A DNA stretch of 64,000 nt from Clostridiaceae bacterium (GTDB taxonomy: Bacteria > Bacillota > Clostridia > DSM-8532). The DNA lies in NCBI GenBank assembly GCA_012519655.1, contig JAAYPS010000043.1:1-64000 (forward strand), in the 5' to 3' direction. Of the stretch, positions 19,953 through 29,714 are shown one piece after another (within the stretch, counting starts at the first letter, position 1; every line of letters starts with the position of its first letter). Below the pieces are notes generated by a model. It worked only from the letters and a program-made list of their open reading frames with translations, made no database searches and was not told where the DNA came from. The position numbers and the translations under genes are program-made.

Positions 19953-22418
19953 GTGAACATGTTGAAAAATAGTTTCTTAAATCCAGATAATGAGTTTACA
20001 CCCATTCCTTTTTGGTTTTGGAATGATACCTTAGATAAGGCTGAGATCAAAAGACAGATAATGGATTTTTACGATAAAGGTGTTATGGGCTTTATTATTC
20101 ATCCAAGAATTGGAATACCGGAAGATATTGAATACCTGTCAGATAGGTTCATGGACTATGTAAAATATGCAGTGGAACTTGCTGCTGACCTAGGTATGCT
20201 TGTTATACTATATGATGAGGGGATGTATCCATCGGGCTCTGCACATGGGATGGTGGTGGATGGTAATCCTGAATATGCTTCTAGGGGACTTAAAGTGATA
20301 GAGTACCCCTATAACAAAGGGGAGAGCATAAATATAGAATTACAAGATGGGGAAAGTATAGTTTCTGTGCAATTAATGCGCCAAACAGATAATAAGCCTT
20401 TAGGGATTATTACTGATAAAATTGATTGTTCTAACCGGATAGTAAACTTTGGGCAGCCTCACCATGACGATGTATCCATACTCGTTTTTATTAAAACATA
20501 TTCAAAAGGTACCATTAGAGGAATACACTTTGGTGAAGATGATGGTGAACCTGGTGCCCCCGCCTCAACTGACCTATTAAATGAAAAAGCCATAAAGAAA
20601 TTCATTTCTTTAACCCATGAAAGATATTATGAAGTTTTAAAACAATACTTTGGTAGTACTATAATTGCAATGTTTACAGACGAACCAGGAATATTAGGCA
20701 GAAATCACTTAGAAAGTCTGATTCCCTGGACAGAAGGTTTTTTAGAATATTTTATTGATTGCGGAAATGAAGAGAAAGATTTACCGGCTTTATTTTTGGA
20801 TATGGGTGAACTATCTAAGACAGTAAGAAGAAATTATAAAAAAGCCGTAAATAGGAAATTAGAACAATCATATTATATGCTCCTATCAAAGTGGTGTGAA
20901 GAACATGGAATTTGTTTAACTGGTCACCCCGAAAAAAGTGATGAAATTGGACTTCTAAAGCATTTCCAAATTCCAGGTCAAGATGTAGTGTGGCGTTGGG
21001 TTTCTCCAGAGGGTGGCAGAGCTATTCAGGGTGAGCACAGCACTATGGGCAAATGTTCGTCCGATGCTGCCAGGCATTATGGTAGACGAAGAAACTCAAA
21101 TGAATGCTTTGGATGCTGCGGCCCTAATAACGTACATTGGTCATTTTCTGCAGATGATATGAAATGGTATTTGGATTGGTTATTTGTAAGAGGAGTAAAC
21201 CTTATATATCCTCACGCTTTCTTCTATTCAGTGGATGGAGAAGGAAGGTATGGAGAAAGACCCCCAGATGTCGGGCCAAATAATATCTGGTGGAAATATT
21301 ATAAAAATGTATCAAGTTACATAAAAAGAATGAGTTATATTATGACTGATAGCGTAAACCAGGCAAGAATAGCTGTTTTGTGTCAAGAGGATCATCTGCC
21401 ATGGAGGATAGTTGAACCACTTTATGAAAATCAAATAGAATTTAACTATCTTGAAGCAAACCTTCTTGTATCCCCCAAATGCGAAATACATGGTGGATAC
21501 ATATCTATAGAAAAACAAAAATACAGTGTTTTACTAATCGAAGACGAAAGTCTATATTCAGGTTCAGCTAAAGAAAAGATTAACTCATTTTTAGATAGCG
21601 GCGGCGAAGTAATAATATTTAGCAAGAACTACTCTCAAAACTATAAAAACATGAAAAGCATCACCAATTATGAGCAGGTTTTAAAGCATCTTAGAGATAA
21701 AGAGGTTGGAAATATATCAATAAGACCAAATAATGCCGACCTAAGAGTAAGTCACGTTGTAAAAGAGGGAATGGATTTTTATTTACTGGTGAACGAAGGT
21801 GAAAAGACCATTGAAGGTGAGCTCTATATAAAAAACAAGGGTAAAGTAGAGGCATGGGATGCTTGGAAAGGAACAACTGAAGAGCTGGGAGTGCAGTTAT
21901 CCAATCATGGTGAAATGATTGTGAATATTAGCATTCAACGACGTGAAAGTATAATAATTTTTGTAGATAGGCAAGCAGGCCCTTTATTAGAGAAAGATAA
22001 AATCCAAGAAATAAAAGTAACTTTACTAGCAGAACAGTTTAATTGGTCTGTCACAAAACAGGGTTGTAGACCACTTATCACAGATAAATTGCAATCTTGG
22101 CACGACTGGGATGCATTTACGGGATATCAAGGTGAGGTTATATATGAAACAACTTTCGAAATAAACTTAGTCAAAGATATAAAGAGTGTAGAATGTGATC
22201 TCGGGGCAGTTCATGAAATAGCTCATGTTTATGTAAATGATAAGAATGTGGGTTTTAAAATGTGGGCTCCATATGTTTTTGACATAACTGATGAGGTTGT
22301 TCAGGGTAAAAATAATCTGAAAATAATAGTTACAAATAGTATGGCAAATAAATATGAGAATAAGAATTTTACGTCTGGCTTAATAGGGAATGTTTCGATT
22401 AATGTCAAAACTAAATAA
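19953..22418 (+). CDS. Glycoside hydrolase-like protein (GH106/alpha-L-rhamnosidase-related)
   Basis: A large 821-aa cytoplasmic-looking protein with no signal peptide. The N-terminus carries PFWFWND and a TIM-barrel start; YDEGMYPSGSAHG near residue 88 and FTDEPG near 246 are typical of the rhamnosidase-like GH106 group and its relatives. The C-terminal 110 residues look like a galactose-binding-type jelly roll (VYVNDKNVG, NNLKIIVTN). Substrate is not decidable; plant or surface polysaccharide fragments are plausible. GTG 19953 lies five bases after GAGGGGAG; ATG 19959 is an alternative. It has its own promoter and no linked transporter, so it is a single-gene unit. Confidence 0.7.
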   Translation: MNMLKNSFLNPDNEFTPIPFWFWNDTLDKAEIKRQIMDFYDKGVMGFIIHPRIGIPEDIEYLSDRFMDYVKYAVELAADLGMLVILYDEGMYPSGSAHGMVVDGNPEYASRGLKVIEYPYNKGESINIELQDGESIVSVQLMRQTDNKPLGIITDKIDCSNRIVNFGQPHHDDVSILVFIKTYSKGTIRGIHFGEDDGEPGAPASTDLLNEKAIKKFISLTHERYYEVLKQYFGSTIIAMFTDEPGILGRNHLESLIPWTEGFLEYFIDCGNEEKDLPALFLDMGELSKTVRRNYKKAVNRKLEQSYYMLLSKWCEEHGICLTGHPEKSDEIGLLKHFQIPGQDVVWRWVSPEGGRAIQGEHSTMGKCSSDAARHYGRRRNSNECFGCCGPNNVHWSFSADDMKWYLDWLFVRGVNLIYPHAFFYSVDGEGRYGERPPDVGPNNIWWKYYKNVSSYIKRMSYIMTDSVNQARIAVLCQEDHLPWRIVEPLYENQIEFNYLEANLLVSPKCEIHGGYISIEKQKYSVLLIEDESLYSGSAKEKINSFLDSGGEVIIFSKNYSQNYKNMKSITNYEQVLKHLRDKEVGNISIRPNNADLRVSHVVKEGMDFYLLVNEGEKTIEGELYIKNKGKVEAWDAWKGTTEELGVQLSNHGEMIVNISIQRRESIIIFVDRQAGPLLEKDKIQEIKVTLLAEQFNWSVTKQGCRPLITDKLQSWHDWDAFTGYQGEVIYETTFEINLVKDIKSVECDLGAVHEIAHVYVNDKNVGFKMWAPYVFDITDEVVQGKNNLKIIVTNSMANKYENKNFTSGLIGNVSINVKTK

Positions 22419-22498
22419 TACTTAAAGAAACTTGTGAAATGCACATAGGACAGCATAGTGTTTAATTCCTTTGTGTACTGACTTTTCTAGAACCTTGT

Positions 22499-22574
22499 AG
22501 GGACTGTTATATTGCTAAGATTCTGACCTCATAATAGAATGAAAAACAGTAGGTGTTAGCAATAATACAGCCCT
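22499..22574. repeat. Long imperfect inverted repeat upstream of the his operon
   Basis: Arm AGGGACTGTTATATTGCTAA (22499-22518) and an arm whose reverse complement is AGGGCTGTATTATTGCTAA (22556-22574) match except for small indels. The 37-base interior contains a second ATTCT/AGAAT hairpin. There is no T tract, so a simple terminator is unlikely, and it lies before the promoter, so it is not a leader attenuator. Confidence 0.7.
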
Positions 22575-22615
22575 GGTAGTTTATTTAGGGATTAAATATA
22601 ATATAAAACTAATTA

Positions 22616-22644
22616 TTGACAGGGAATATAAAAGGATATATAAT
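22616..22644 (+). promoter_or_regulatory. Consensus sigma-A promoter of the his operon
   Basis: TTGACA, 17-base spacer, TATAAT: a perfect match to the vegetative consensus, so the operon is strong unless repressed. Confidence 0.9.
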
Positions 22645-22653
22645 TAGTCAAAC

Positions 22654-22671
22654 ACTATAGCTCGCTATAGT
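22654..22671 (+). promoter_or_regulatory. Palindromic operator candidate of the his operon
   Basis: ACTATAG-CTCG-CTATAGT, a perfect 7-bp inverted repeat placed from about +3 to +20 of the predicted transcript and just before the hisZ ribosome binding site. A repressor bound here would block initiation or early elongation. The regulator is not identified; a TrpR-fold HisR/YerC-type protein is one possibility (inference). Confidence 0.6.
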
Positions 22672-22689
22672 AATAAAGAGGTGAAGCAA

Positions 22690-23892
22690 ATGAGGCGATG
22701 GAGTATATATACACCCGAGGGAATGCAGGATATTCTTTTTGAGCATTGTTATTTTAAAAGGAGCTTAGAAAATGATATAAGGCAGCTTTTTATACATAGC
22801 GGTTATAAGGAGATTGAAACGCCAACTGTTGAATTTTATGATGTTTTTTCTGGCGAGCAAAATCTTATCCCTCAAGAAGATATGTTTAAGTTTACAGATT
22901 CTCAAGGAAGGATTCTTGTCTTAAAACCTGATATGACAATACCCATTGCAAGGGTTGCTGCTACAAAGTTAAAAGAAAACGTATGGCCGGCTAAAATCTT
23001 TTACGTTGGCAATACATTTTCCTTCAGTGAACTGGGCGGTGGCAAGCAGAAAGAATATACACAAGCTGGTGTTGAAGTGTTGGGGGTGAACAGCCCAGAA
23101 GCCGATGCCGAATTAATAGCTCTTGCTATTCAGGCTCTGAAACTAGCAGGTATTGAGGAATTTCAGATTGATATAGGTCAAGTTGACTTTTTCAGAGGGC
23201 TAATGGAACAATCAGGGCTTCCGTCAATTGAAGCAGAGCAAATAAGGGAATTGATAGATACAAAAGATTTTGTTGGGGTGGAGCAGCTTGTTAATAAGCA
23301 CAATATTCCAGATGAACTGAAGGAACTAATATTAAATCTTCCAAGTTACTTTGGCTCAATCGATGTAATAGATGAGTTATCAAAGAAAAATGTTAGCGGC
23401 AAAGCTCTAAGAGCATTGGAATATTTAAAAAATGTAATCGCGATACTCGAAGACTGGGGGGTTGGGGATCATATTTCGATAGATCTCGGTATGGTACAAA
23501 GCCTAAATTATTATACAGGTATTGTGTTCAGAGGTTTTACACATTCTGTTGGATATCCTGTTCTAAGTGGGGGAAGATATGATAACCTCGTTCAGAGGTT
23601 TGGAAAGGATTGTCCAGCTACAGGGTTCTCATTAGGAATTAATATGATTATGACAGCCCTTGAGAGGCAGGGGAAGCTACAAGTGCCCATTCAAGGCGGT
23701 TATTATATTGTTTATCATAAGGATGCCAGAAAAAAGGCATTTTCATTACTCAGTGAGTTAAAGGCTGGAGGAGCAATAGCAGAATTAGATATTGCATCAA
23801 TGGATATTGACAGTGCTAAGTCCTATGCTAAGAGTAGAGGAATTGACAAAATAGTGGTTATAGATAAAGACAGTAACATTGAAATAATATAA
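22690..23892 (+). CDS. hisZ: ATP phosphoribosyltransferase regulatory subunit
   Basis: HisZ is a catalytically inert relative of histidyl-tRNA synthetase that activates the short form of HisG and carries histidine feedback. The 400-aa product has class II synthetase-like motifs: [22 protein letters not shown] (motif 2 region) and [10 protein letters not shown], with [12 protein letters not shown]. There is no full anticodon-binding domain. The track's GTG 22681 is inside the site AGAGGTGA; ATG 22690 is the start. It is the first gene of the operon, and the short HisG directly after it confirms the pairing. Confidence 0.94.
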   Translation: MRRWSIYTPEGMQDILFEHCYFKRSLENDIRQLFIHSGYKEIETPTVEFYDVFSGEQNLIPQEDMFKFTDSQGRILVLKPDMTIPIARVAATKLKENVWPAKIFYVGNTFSFSELGGGKQKEYTQAGVEVLGVNSPEADAELIALAIQALKLAGIEEFQIDIGQVDFFRGLMEQSGLPSIEAEQIRELIDTKDFVGVEQLVNKHNIPDELKELILNLPSYFGSIDVIDELSKKNVSGKALRALEYLKNVIAILEDWGVGDHISIDLGMVQSLNYYTGIVFRGFTHSVGYPVLSGGRYDNLVQRFGKDCPATGFSLGINMIMTALERQGKLQVPIQGGYYIVYHKDARKKAFSLLSELKAGGAIAELDIASMDIDSAKSYAKSRGIDKIVVIDKDSNIEII

Positions 23893-23938
23893 AGACCTAA
23901 CATATTCTGTAGTTGAATTATTAGAAAGAAGGAATAGT

Positions 23939-24574
23939 ATGAGATATTTAACAATAGCTCTTTCAAAAGGGCGGTTAACCGAACTTTCAATAGATCTTCT
24001 TGAAAACGCTGGTGTGGATTGTACCGAGTTAAAAGAAAAAAGCAGGAAACTTATTCTAACCGATGAGAAAAATAAAATACGTTTTTTCCTCGCGAAACCT
24101 GCAGATGTTCCTACATATGTTGAATATGGCGCTGCGGATATTGGCATTGTGGGCAAGGATACTTTGCTTGAAGAGGGAAGAGACTTATATGAGGTTTTAA
24201 ATCTTAAGTTCGCTGCATGTAAGATGTGTGTAGCAGGTCCTAGAGAACTTGAAGGTAAGATGGATAGCATGACTATTACAAGGGTTGCGACAAAATATCC
24301 TGAGATTGCAAAAGAATATTTCAGATATAAACGTAGAGAATCGGTTGAGATAATAAAACTCAGTGGTTCTATAGAGTTGGCTCCCCTTGTTGGTCTCTCG
24401 GAAGTTATAGTGGATCTTGTAGAGACAGGTAAAACACTAAAAGAAAATGGCCTTGTAGTTCTGGACACAATTGCCGATATAAGTGCAAGACTAATAGTTA
24501 ACCGAGTAAGCATGAAAATGGAAAGCCAAAGAATTAACCATCTAATTTTGAAATTAAGAGAGCAGATTGAGTAA
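23939..24574 (+). CDS. hisG: ATP phosphoribosyltransferase catalytic subunit, short form
   Basis: It catalyses the first step of histidine synthesis, PRPP plus ATP to phosphoribosyl-ATP. At 211 aa it is the short form lacking the C-terminal regulatory domain, so it depends on HisZ encoded just upstream. Visible features are the N-terminal ALSKGRLTE, the [10 protein letters not shown] loop (about residues 65-74), and the PRPP-binding stretch [20 protein letters not shown] near 145-162. AGAAGGAAT precedes ATG 23939. It is followed after 76 bases by hisD. Confidence 0.95.
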   Translation: MRYLTIALSKGRLTELSIDLLENAGVDCTELKEKSRKLILTDEKNKIRFFLAKPADVPTYVEYGAADIGIVGKDTLLEEGRDLYEVLNLKFAACKMCVAGPRELEGKMDSMTITRVATKYPEIAKEYFRYKRRESVEIIKLSGSIELAPLVGLSEVIVDLVETGKTLKENGLVVLDTIADISARLIVNRVSMKMESQRINHLILKLREQIE

Positions 24575-24650
24575 ATCGAAAACTATTTTACCTAAATGAA
24601 AGTTTTTTCAACAAGAATAATGAGTGACGCCGTGAAAGAAGGGTTGAAGA

Positions 24651-25937
24651 ATGAAGGTTTTTTCATCAACAGAATACGATATAGAGCAACTAATAAAAAT
24701 GCTGAGGAAAAGAAGTAGCGATGAGCAAACAGATGTTACCGAAGCAGTAAGAGAAATATTAACTGAAGTACGAGTTAAGGGTGATGAAGCTGTTTCGTAT
24801 TATACTGAAAAGTTTGATAGAGCCAAGTTAGCAAACTTTGAAATTGGCAAAGATGTTATTAAGCAGGCTTATGATTCTCTTAGTATTGGAATGACTTCCA
24901 CGATTGAAAAGGCTGCTGAAAATATTAGGAAATTTCACCAGATGCAATCTGAAAACTCCTGGTTCGAAAGCAGTGAGGAAGGTGTTTTACTTGGTCAAAA
25001 AATAACTCCTCTTGAGCGTGTTGGAGTCTATGTACCAGGGGGAACTGCTCCGCTCCCATCTTCAGTGCTAATGAATGTCATACCTGCGAAAGTTGCGGGT
25101 GTAAAAGAGATCATAATGTGTACACCGCCTTATAATGGTGGTTATCCAGATCCAGTGATTCTTGCTTGCGCATATATTGCGGGGGTGGACAGGGTTTTTA
25201 GTATTGGAGGTGCTCAGGCAATAGCTGCAATGGCATACGGTACACAAACAATACCTAAGGTTGATAAGGTAACAGGACCTGGAAATATTTTTGTTGCTAC
25301 TGCAAAGAAGATGGTATACGGAGTCTGTGATATAGACATGATTGCAGGTCCGAGCGAAATACTTATAATAGCAGATAAGACAGCAAGACCTGAGTACGTT
25401 GCGGCTGATTTACTATCTCAGGCGGAACACGATGTATTGGCGTCTTCAATACTTATTTCTGATAGCAATGGTTTAATTGAAGATGTTATTTCCCAGATAG
25501 ATAAGCAAAAACAAAAGCTTCCACGTAAGGATTTTATCGATAAATCACTTAAAAATTATGGAGCTGCTATTTTAGTAAGCTCACTCAAGGAGGCAGTTGA
25601 GCTCTCAAATATGATAGCTCCTGAGCATTTGGAGTTAATTGTTCAAGAACCGTTTTCTCTTTTAGGCAATGTTAAGAATGCTGGGGCAATATTTCTTGGA
25701 GAGTATTCCCCTGAACCTTTGGGCGATTATATGGCAGGACCTAACCATATTTTACCTACAAATGGAACGGCCAGGTTTTTCTCTCCTTTATCAGTTAATG
25801 ATTTCACCAAGAAATCCAGTATAATATCTTATTCAAAGGATGCGCTAAGGGGTTTATCCAAGGATTTAGTAAGGTTTGCTCAAACAGAAGGTCTTGACGC
25901 CCATGCAAACTCAATAAAGATAAGGTTTGAGGACTAA
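24651..25937 (+). CDS. hisD: Histidinol dehydrogenase
   Basis: A zinc enzyme that oxidises L-histidinol to L-histidine in two NAD-dependent steps. The 428-aa product carries the family signature [14 protein letters not shown], the metal/substrate segment [11 protein letters not shown], the catalytic Glu-His pair in APEHLEL (about residues 323-329) and the final [12 protein letters not shown]. It is full length. The start ATG 24651 has AGAAGGGTTG upstream. It lies in the usual HisG-HisD-HisC order. Confidence 0.96.
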   Translation: MKVFSSTEYDIEQLIKMLRKRSSDEQTDVTEAVREILTEVRVKGDEAVSYYTEKFDRAKLANFEIGKDVIKQAYDSLSIGMTSTIEKAAENIRKFHQMQSENSWFESSEEGVLLGQKITPLERVGVYVPGGTAPLPSSVLMNVIPAKVAGVKEIIMCTPPYNGGYPDPVILACAYIAGVDRVFSIGGAQAIAAMAYGTQTIPKVDKVTGPGNIFVATAKKMVYGVCDIDMIAGPSEILIIADKTARPEYVAADLLSQAEHDVLASSILISDSNGLIEDVISQIDKQKQKLPRKDFIDKSLKNYGAAILVSSLKEAVELSNMIAPEHLELIVQEPFSLLGNVKNAGAIFLGEYSPEPLGDYMAGPNHILPTNGTARFFSPLSVNDFTKKSSIISYSKDALRGLSKDLVRFAQTEGLDAHANSIKIRFED

Positions 25938-26000
25938 AAAAGAACGGGTGATGAAAAAGATTCGACCCCAAGCCATTTCATAGTTTGAGAGGTAAAGAAA

Positions 26001-27059
26001 ATGAGTAGATTTTGGAGTAATACTGTAAGAGATATCTCTCCATACATACCTGGAGAGCAACCAAAGGATAAAAAATATATAAAGCTAAACACAAACGAGA
26101 ACCCATATCCTCCATCACAAAAAGTTTTAGATGCAATAAACAAGGCAACAAACTACGATTTAAGGTTATATCCCGACCCCGAAGCCTCTTTGTTGATATC
26201 TACTTTAGCAAGATATTACAATGTTGCAGATGGTGAAGTCTTTGCTGGTAATGGCTCAGATGAAATTTTAGCTTTTTGTTTTCCTGCTTTTTTTAATACC
26301 GGGGATGTAATTTCGTTTCCAGAGATTACATATAGCTTTTATCCTGTATACTCTGATTTGTTTGGTTTAAAATATGAAACAATACCCTTAAATGAGGATT
26401 ATACTGTTAATATTGATGGGTTTCCCATGAACGCAAAGGGGATATTGCTTGCAAATCCGAATGCTCCAACAGGTATTGCATTAGAACTGAGGCAAATTGA
26501 AAATCTTTTGCAAAAACACAGCGATAAACTTGTTATTGTTGATGAAGCATATGTGGATTTTGGGGCAGAATCGGCTATACCCTTAATCAAAGATTATGAG
26601 AACCTTTTAGTTGTTCAAACATTTTCCAAGTCCAGATCCTTAGCGGGATTAAGAATAGGATATGCATTGGGCAATAAAGATCTAATTGAAGGTTTAAACA
26701 GGGTTAAAAACTCATTTAACTCCTATACATTGGATAGAGTAGCACAACAAGCAGCTATTGCTGCAGTAAATGACGACAAGTACTTTAAAACAAGTTGTGA
26801 GAAAATAATAAAAACAAGACATACAACGGCGCAAAAGCTTGTGGAGCTGGGATTTAAGGTTCTCCCTTCAAAGGCTAATTTTTTGTTTGTATCACATAAT
26901 AAAATCTGTGCCAAGGAGTTTTTTTTACGGTTAAGAGAAGACGGGATTTTGGTAAGGTATTTCCAAATAAAGGGGATTGACAATTTCCTGAGAATATCCA
27001 TAGGGACAGATGAGGAAATGAATATTTTGGTACATAGACTAAAAGTTTACGTTGATTGA
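26001..27059 (+). CDS. hisC: Histidinol-phosphate aminotransferase
   Basis: A PLP-dependent fold type I aminotransferase that converts imidazole-acetol phosphate to histidinol phosphate. The 352-aa protein shows NTNENPYPPS (about residues 32-41), NGSDEIL, NPNAPTG, DEAYVDF and the PLP-lysine segment FSKSRSLAGLRIGYALG (about 208-224). GAGAGGTAAAG gives the ribosome binding site. It is probably co-transcribed with hisD, 63 bases before it; a 216-base gap with its own promoter separates it from hisB. Confidence 0.95.
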   Translation: MSRFWSNTVRDISPYIPGEQPKDKKYIKLNTNENPYPPSQKVLDAINKATNYDLRLYPDPEASLLISTLARYYNVADGEVFAGNGSDEILAFCFPAFFNTGDVISFPEITYSFYPVYSDLFGLKYETIPLNEDYTVNIDGFPMNAKGILLANPNAPTGIALELRQIENLLQKHSDKLVIVDEAYVDFGAESAIPLIKDYENLLVVQTFSKSRSLAGLRIGYALGNKDLIEGLNRVKNSFNSYTLDRVAQQAAIAAVNDDKYFKTSCEKIIKTRHTTAQKLVELGFKVLPSKANFLFVSHNKICAKEFFLRLREDGILVRYFQIKGIDNFLRISIGTDEEMNILVHRLKVYVD

Positions 27060-27212
27060 TATCATGTTATTGTTCAGAGGTATCTGATGAGAGATAGATG
27101 TGCAAATGAAGCGTAGTTTCCGTTATGCACAGCTATGTCTCAAGTATAAAGAGTTTGAACAGTAATATTTTGTTATTTTGTTATATCGCAAAAGCTCTAA
27201 GTATAGACGGCA

Positions 27213-27242
27213 TTGCTTATAACACTAATTACGTTATATAAT
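27213..27242 (+). promoter_or_regulatory. Internal promoter before hisB
   Basis: TTGCTT, 18-base spacer, consensus TATAAT, 33 bases before the hisB start, in the only large gap of the operon. Confidence 0.6.
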
Positions 27243-27275
27243 GTTTAAATAAATGTATTGGAAGGAGAGGACAAA

Positions 27276-27863
27276 ATGCTCAGAGAAGCTGAGGTGACGC
27301 GAAAAACCCTTGAAACTGAAGTCAATGTAAAGATTGATATTGACGGATCTGGTATCTCAAAAATAGAGACGGGGATTGGATTTTTTGATCATATGCTGAC
27401 TTTATTTGCTAAACATGCATTAATTGATCTCGAAGTTTTCTCAAAGGGAGATCTCCAAGTAGATTCCCACCATACTATTGAGGATATAGGAATTGTAATG
27501 GGGCAAGCCATTGCAAAAGCCCTTGGCAGTAAAGAATGTTTAGCCAGATATGGGACTGCATTTGTGCCGATGGATGAAGCATTATCAATGGTTTCTCTTG
27601 ACCTTTCGTCCAGACCATATTTATATTATGATATTGATTTCTCAGCTGCGCAGATTGGGCAAATGGAAACCGAAATGGTTGAGGAATTCTTTAGAGCAGT
27701 ATCAGTCCATGGTGGGATTACTTTACATATTAAACTTATGCATGGAAAAAATAATCATCATATAGCTGAAGCTACTTTTAAAGCATTTGGACAGGCATTT
27801 AGAAAAGCGTGTGAGATAGACAATAAAATCACAGGTGTACTTTCAACTAAAGGCACACTTTAA
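27276..27863 (+). CDS. hisB: Imidazoleglycerol-phosphate dehydratase
   Basis: A manganese enzyme that dehydrates imidazole-glycerol phosphate. The 195-aa product is the monofunctional form, with no histidinol-phosphatase domain. Metal ligands lie in the duplicated motifs GFFDHMLTLFAKHA, DSHHTIEDIGI and the second-half GGITLHIKLMHGKNNHHIAEA (quoted in part). The track's TTG 27258 is upstream of the site GGAAGGAGAGG; ATG 27276 is the correct start. The phosphatase activity for histidinol phosphate must come from a gene outside the window. Confidence 0.95.
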   Translation: MLREAEVTRKTLETEVNVKIDIDGSGISKIETGIGFFDHMLTLFAKHALIDLEVFSKGDLQVDSHHTIEDIGIVMGQAIAKALGSKECLARYGTAFVPMDEALSMVSLDLSSRPYLYYDIDFSAAQIGQMETEMVEEFFRAVSVHGGITLHIKLMHGKNNHHIAEATFKAFGQAFRKACEIDNKITGVLSTKGTL

Positions 27864-27892
27864 ATAAAAACTTCGAAAAGGAATGAATATTT

Positions 27893-28780
27893 ATGTTGTT
27901 AAAAAATACAGATTTTATTGATTTACCTATTTTCGCAAAGGGGAAAGTACGGGATGTGTACGAAGTTGGTGACGATATGCTGTTAATGATTGTTACCGAC
28001 AGAATTTCTGCTTTCGACGTTGTATTTGAGGAGCTTATTCCGGATAAAGGAAGAATTCTCAACAAAATATCCGAATTCTGGTTTGATTACTCAAAAGATA
28101 TTATAGGTAACCATGTTGTTACATCAAATGTATCAGAATATCCAATGGGGCTTGATAAGTACCATGAACAGCTCAATGGGCGTTCAATGTTAGTAAAAAA
28201 GGTTAAGATGGAAAATGCAGAATGCATTGTTAGAGGGTATTTAGAAGGATCTGGTTTAAAAGATTATAAAGCTACCGGTAGTATATGTGGCATTAAACTG
28301 CCGGAAGGTTTGAAGCAAGCTGACAAGTTACCTGAGCCAATATTTACTCCTTCCACCAAGTCCAATGAGGGACATGATGAAAATATTACCTTTGAAGAAT
28401 TGGTGAATCTCATAGGGAGAGAACGGGCAAATAAGCTTAAGGATAAATCCATAGCTTTGTACCTCGCAGCAGCAGAATATGCTGAGAGCAAGGGCATTAT
28501 TATAGCCGATACAAAGTTTGAATTTGGATATTTAGATGGTGAGCTTGTTATAGCTGATGAGATGTTAACCCCCGACTCGTCTAGGTTCTGGCAGCTAGAC
28601 AGCTATGAGCCGGGGCGTGCACAGCTAAGCTTTGACAAACAGTTCTTGAGAGAATACCTTGAAGGTATTGAGTGGGATAAAAACCCTCCAGCTCCAAAGC
28701 TTCCTGATGAGGTTGTACAAAAAACAAGAGCAAAATACATTGAAGCATACGAGAGGATTACTCAAAAAAAATTTATTTGA
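27893..28780 (+). CDS. purC: Phosphoribosylaminoimidazole-succinocarboxamide synthase
   Basis: SAICAR synthetase joins aspartate to CAIR in purine synthesis. The N-terminal signature [14 protein letters not shown] (about residues 16-29), [12 protein letters not shown], the SAICAR motif [19 protein letters not shown] and [13 protein letters not shown] are all present. At 295 aa it is of the longer, yeast/archaea-like type, not the 240-aa Bacillus type. It is placed inside the his operon, 29 bases after hisB. The two pathways share AICAR, a by-product of the HisF/HisH step and a purine intermediate, which may explain the link (inference). Confidence 0.94.
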   Translation: MLLKNTDFIDLPIFAKGKVRDVYEVGDDMLLMIVTDRISAFDVVFEELIPDKGRILNKISEFWFDYSKDIIGNHVVTSNVSEYPMGLDKYHEQLNGRSMLVKKVKMENAECIVRGYLEGSGLKDYKATGSICGIKLPEGLKQADKLPEPIFTPSTKSNEGHDENITFEELVNLIGRERANKLKDKSIALYLAAAEYAESKGIIIADTKFEFGYLDGELVIADEMLTPDSSRFWQLDSYEPGRAQLSFDKQFLREYLEGIEWDKNPPAPKLPDEVVQKTRAKYIEAYERITQKKFI

Positions 28781-28833
28781 CTTTGAGTACTCATTAAAGC
28801 TTTTTGAAAATGATTAAAGGCGGTTTATAGGAT

Positions 28834-29541
28834 ATGATTGTTTACCCTGCAATAGATATTAAAGATGGTCGTTGCGTAAGGCTCTTACAAGGACGGTTTG
28901 ACGATGTTACTGTTTACGGTGATGACCCTGTTCAAATGGCGTCAAAATGGGTGTCGTTAGGGGCCAAATGGCTCCATATTGTAGACTTAGATGGCGCTCG
29001 TGGTGAATATTCAAATAATAGAAAAATAATCTTGGACATAATAAAAAAACATTCTGTTTCAGTTCAAACAGGCGGTGGAATTCGTACAATGGAAGATATT
29101 GAACAAATACTCAGTGCAGGTGCTTCCCGTGCTATATTGGGGACATCTGCAGTAAGAAAGCCTGAACTTGTTAAAGAAGCTCTGTCAAAGTATCCAGACA
29201 AGATAGTAGTTGGTATTGATGCAAAGGACGGAATGGTTGCTATTGAAGGATGGGAACAGGTAAGTAGTTACACAGCAGTTGATTTTGCAAAAAGCATGGA
29301 GCAACTTGGCTGCCGTGTAATTATTTATACTGATATTGATACTGACGGAATGTTAACTGGACCAAACCTTAAGGCAATGGAGGAAATGGTAAACAGCGTG
29401 AGCATGGAAGTGATTGCTTCGGGCGGTGTAAGTTCATTACAGGACTTAAAAGATTTGAAAGAAATAGGCGCTTCAGGTGCTATAACAGGTAAAGCAATAT
29501 ACACTGGAGCTATAGACCTTGCTGAAGCTCTTAAGTTATAG
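28834..29541 (+). CDS. hisA: ProFAR isomerase (HisA)
   Basis: It isomerises ProFAR to PRFAR by an Amadori rearrangement. The 235-aa (beta/alpha)8 barrel has the general base in YPAIDIKDGRCVRL (Asp8), the first phosphate loop VQTGGGIRT, the general acid region YTDIDTDGML (about residues 168-177) and the second phosphate loop ASGGVSS. AAAGGCGG precedes the ATG. It is the last his gene here; hisH, hisF and hisI(E), which usually flank hisA, are absent, and an inverted-repeat element follows. Confidence 0.95.
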   Translation: MIVYPAIDIKDGRCVRLLQGRFDDVTVYGDDPVQMASKWVSLGAKWLHIVDLDGARGEYSNNRKIILDIIKKHSVSVQTGGGIRTMEDIEQILSAGASRAILGTSAVRKPELVKEALSKYPDKIVVGIDAKDGMVAIEGWEQVSSYTAVDFAKSMEQLGCRVIIYTDIDTDGMLTGPNLKAMEEMVNSVSMEVIASGGVSSLQDLKDLKEIGASGAITGKAIYTGAIDLAEALKL

Positions 29542-29575
29542 AGTAATGTTATAATTGAAGCGCGCCATCACACTC

Positions 29576-29700
29576 TTATAAAGGCATTTGCGATGTGACC
29601 GTAATATTTTGTAGCGCAATATGTGACTAACTACATATATAACCACGAAATACCGTGCAGCGAAGCTCGAATATGTAACATCGCAAAATGACCCTTATAA
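29576..29700. repeat. MITE-like element with 21/23-bp terminal inverted repeats
   Basis: The left arm TTATAAAGGCATTTGCGATGT and the reverse complement of the right arm, TTATAAGGGTCATTTTGCGATGT, agree except for two short indels and one substitution. They enclose about 80 bases with no ORF. The element fills the gap between convergent hisA and the acyl-CoA synthetase gene. A shorter relative with the same TCGCAAAATG end occurs near 61226-61280. It could also fold as a long bidirectional terminator-like hairpin. Confidence 0.55.
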
Positions 29701-29714
29701 TGAAGTTTATATTT

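Noticed and set aside
22419-22689. T-box or histidine attenuator before hisZ
   Set aside because: No T-box GGGTGG-type bulge sequence and no histidine-rich leader peptide; the hairpin is upstream of the promoter.
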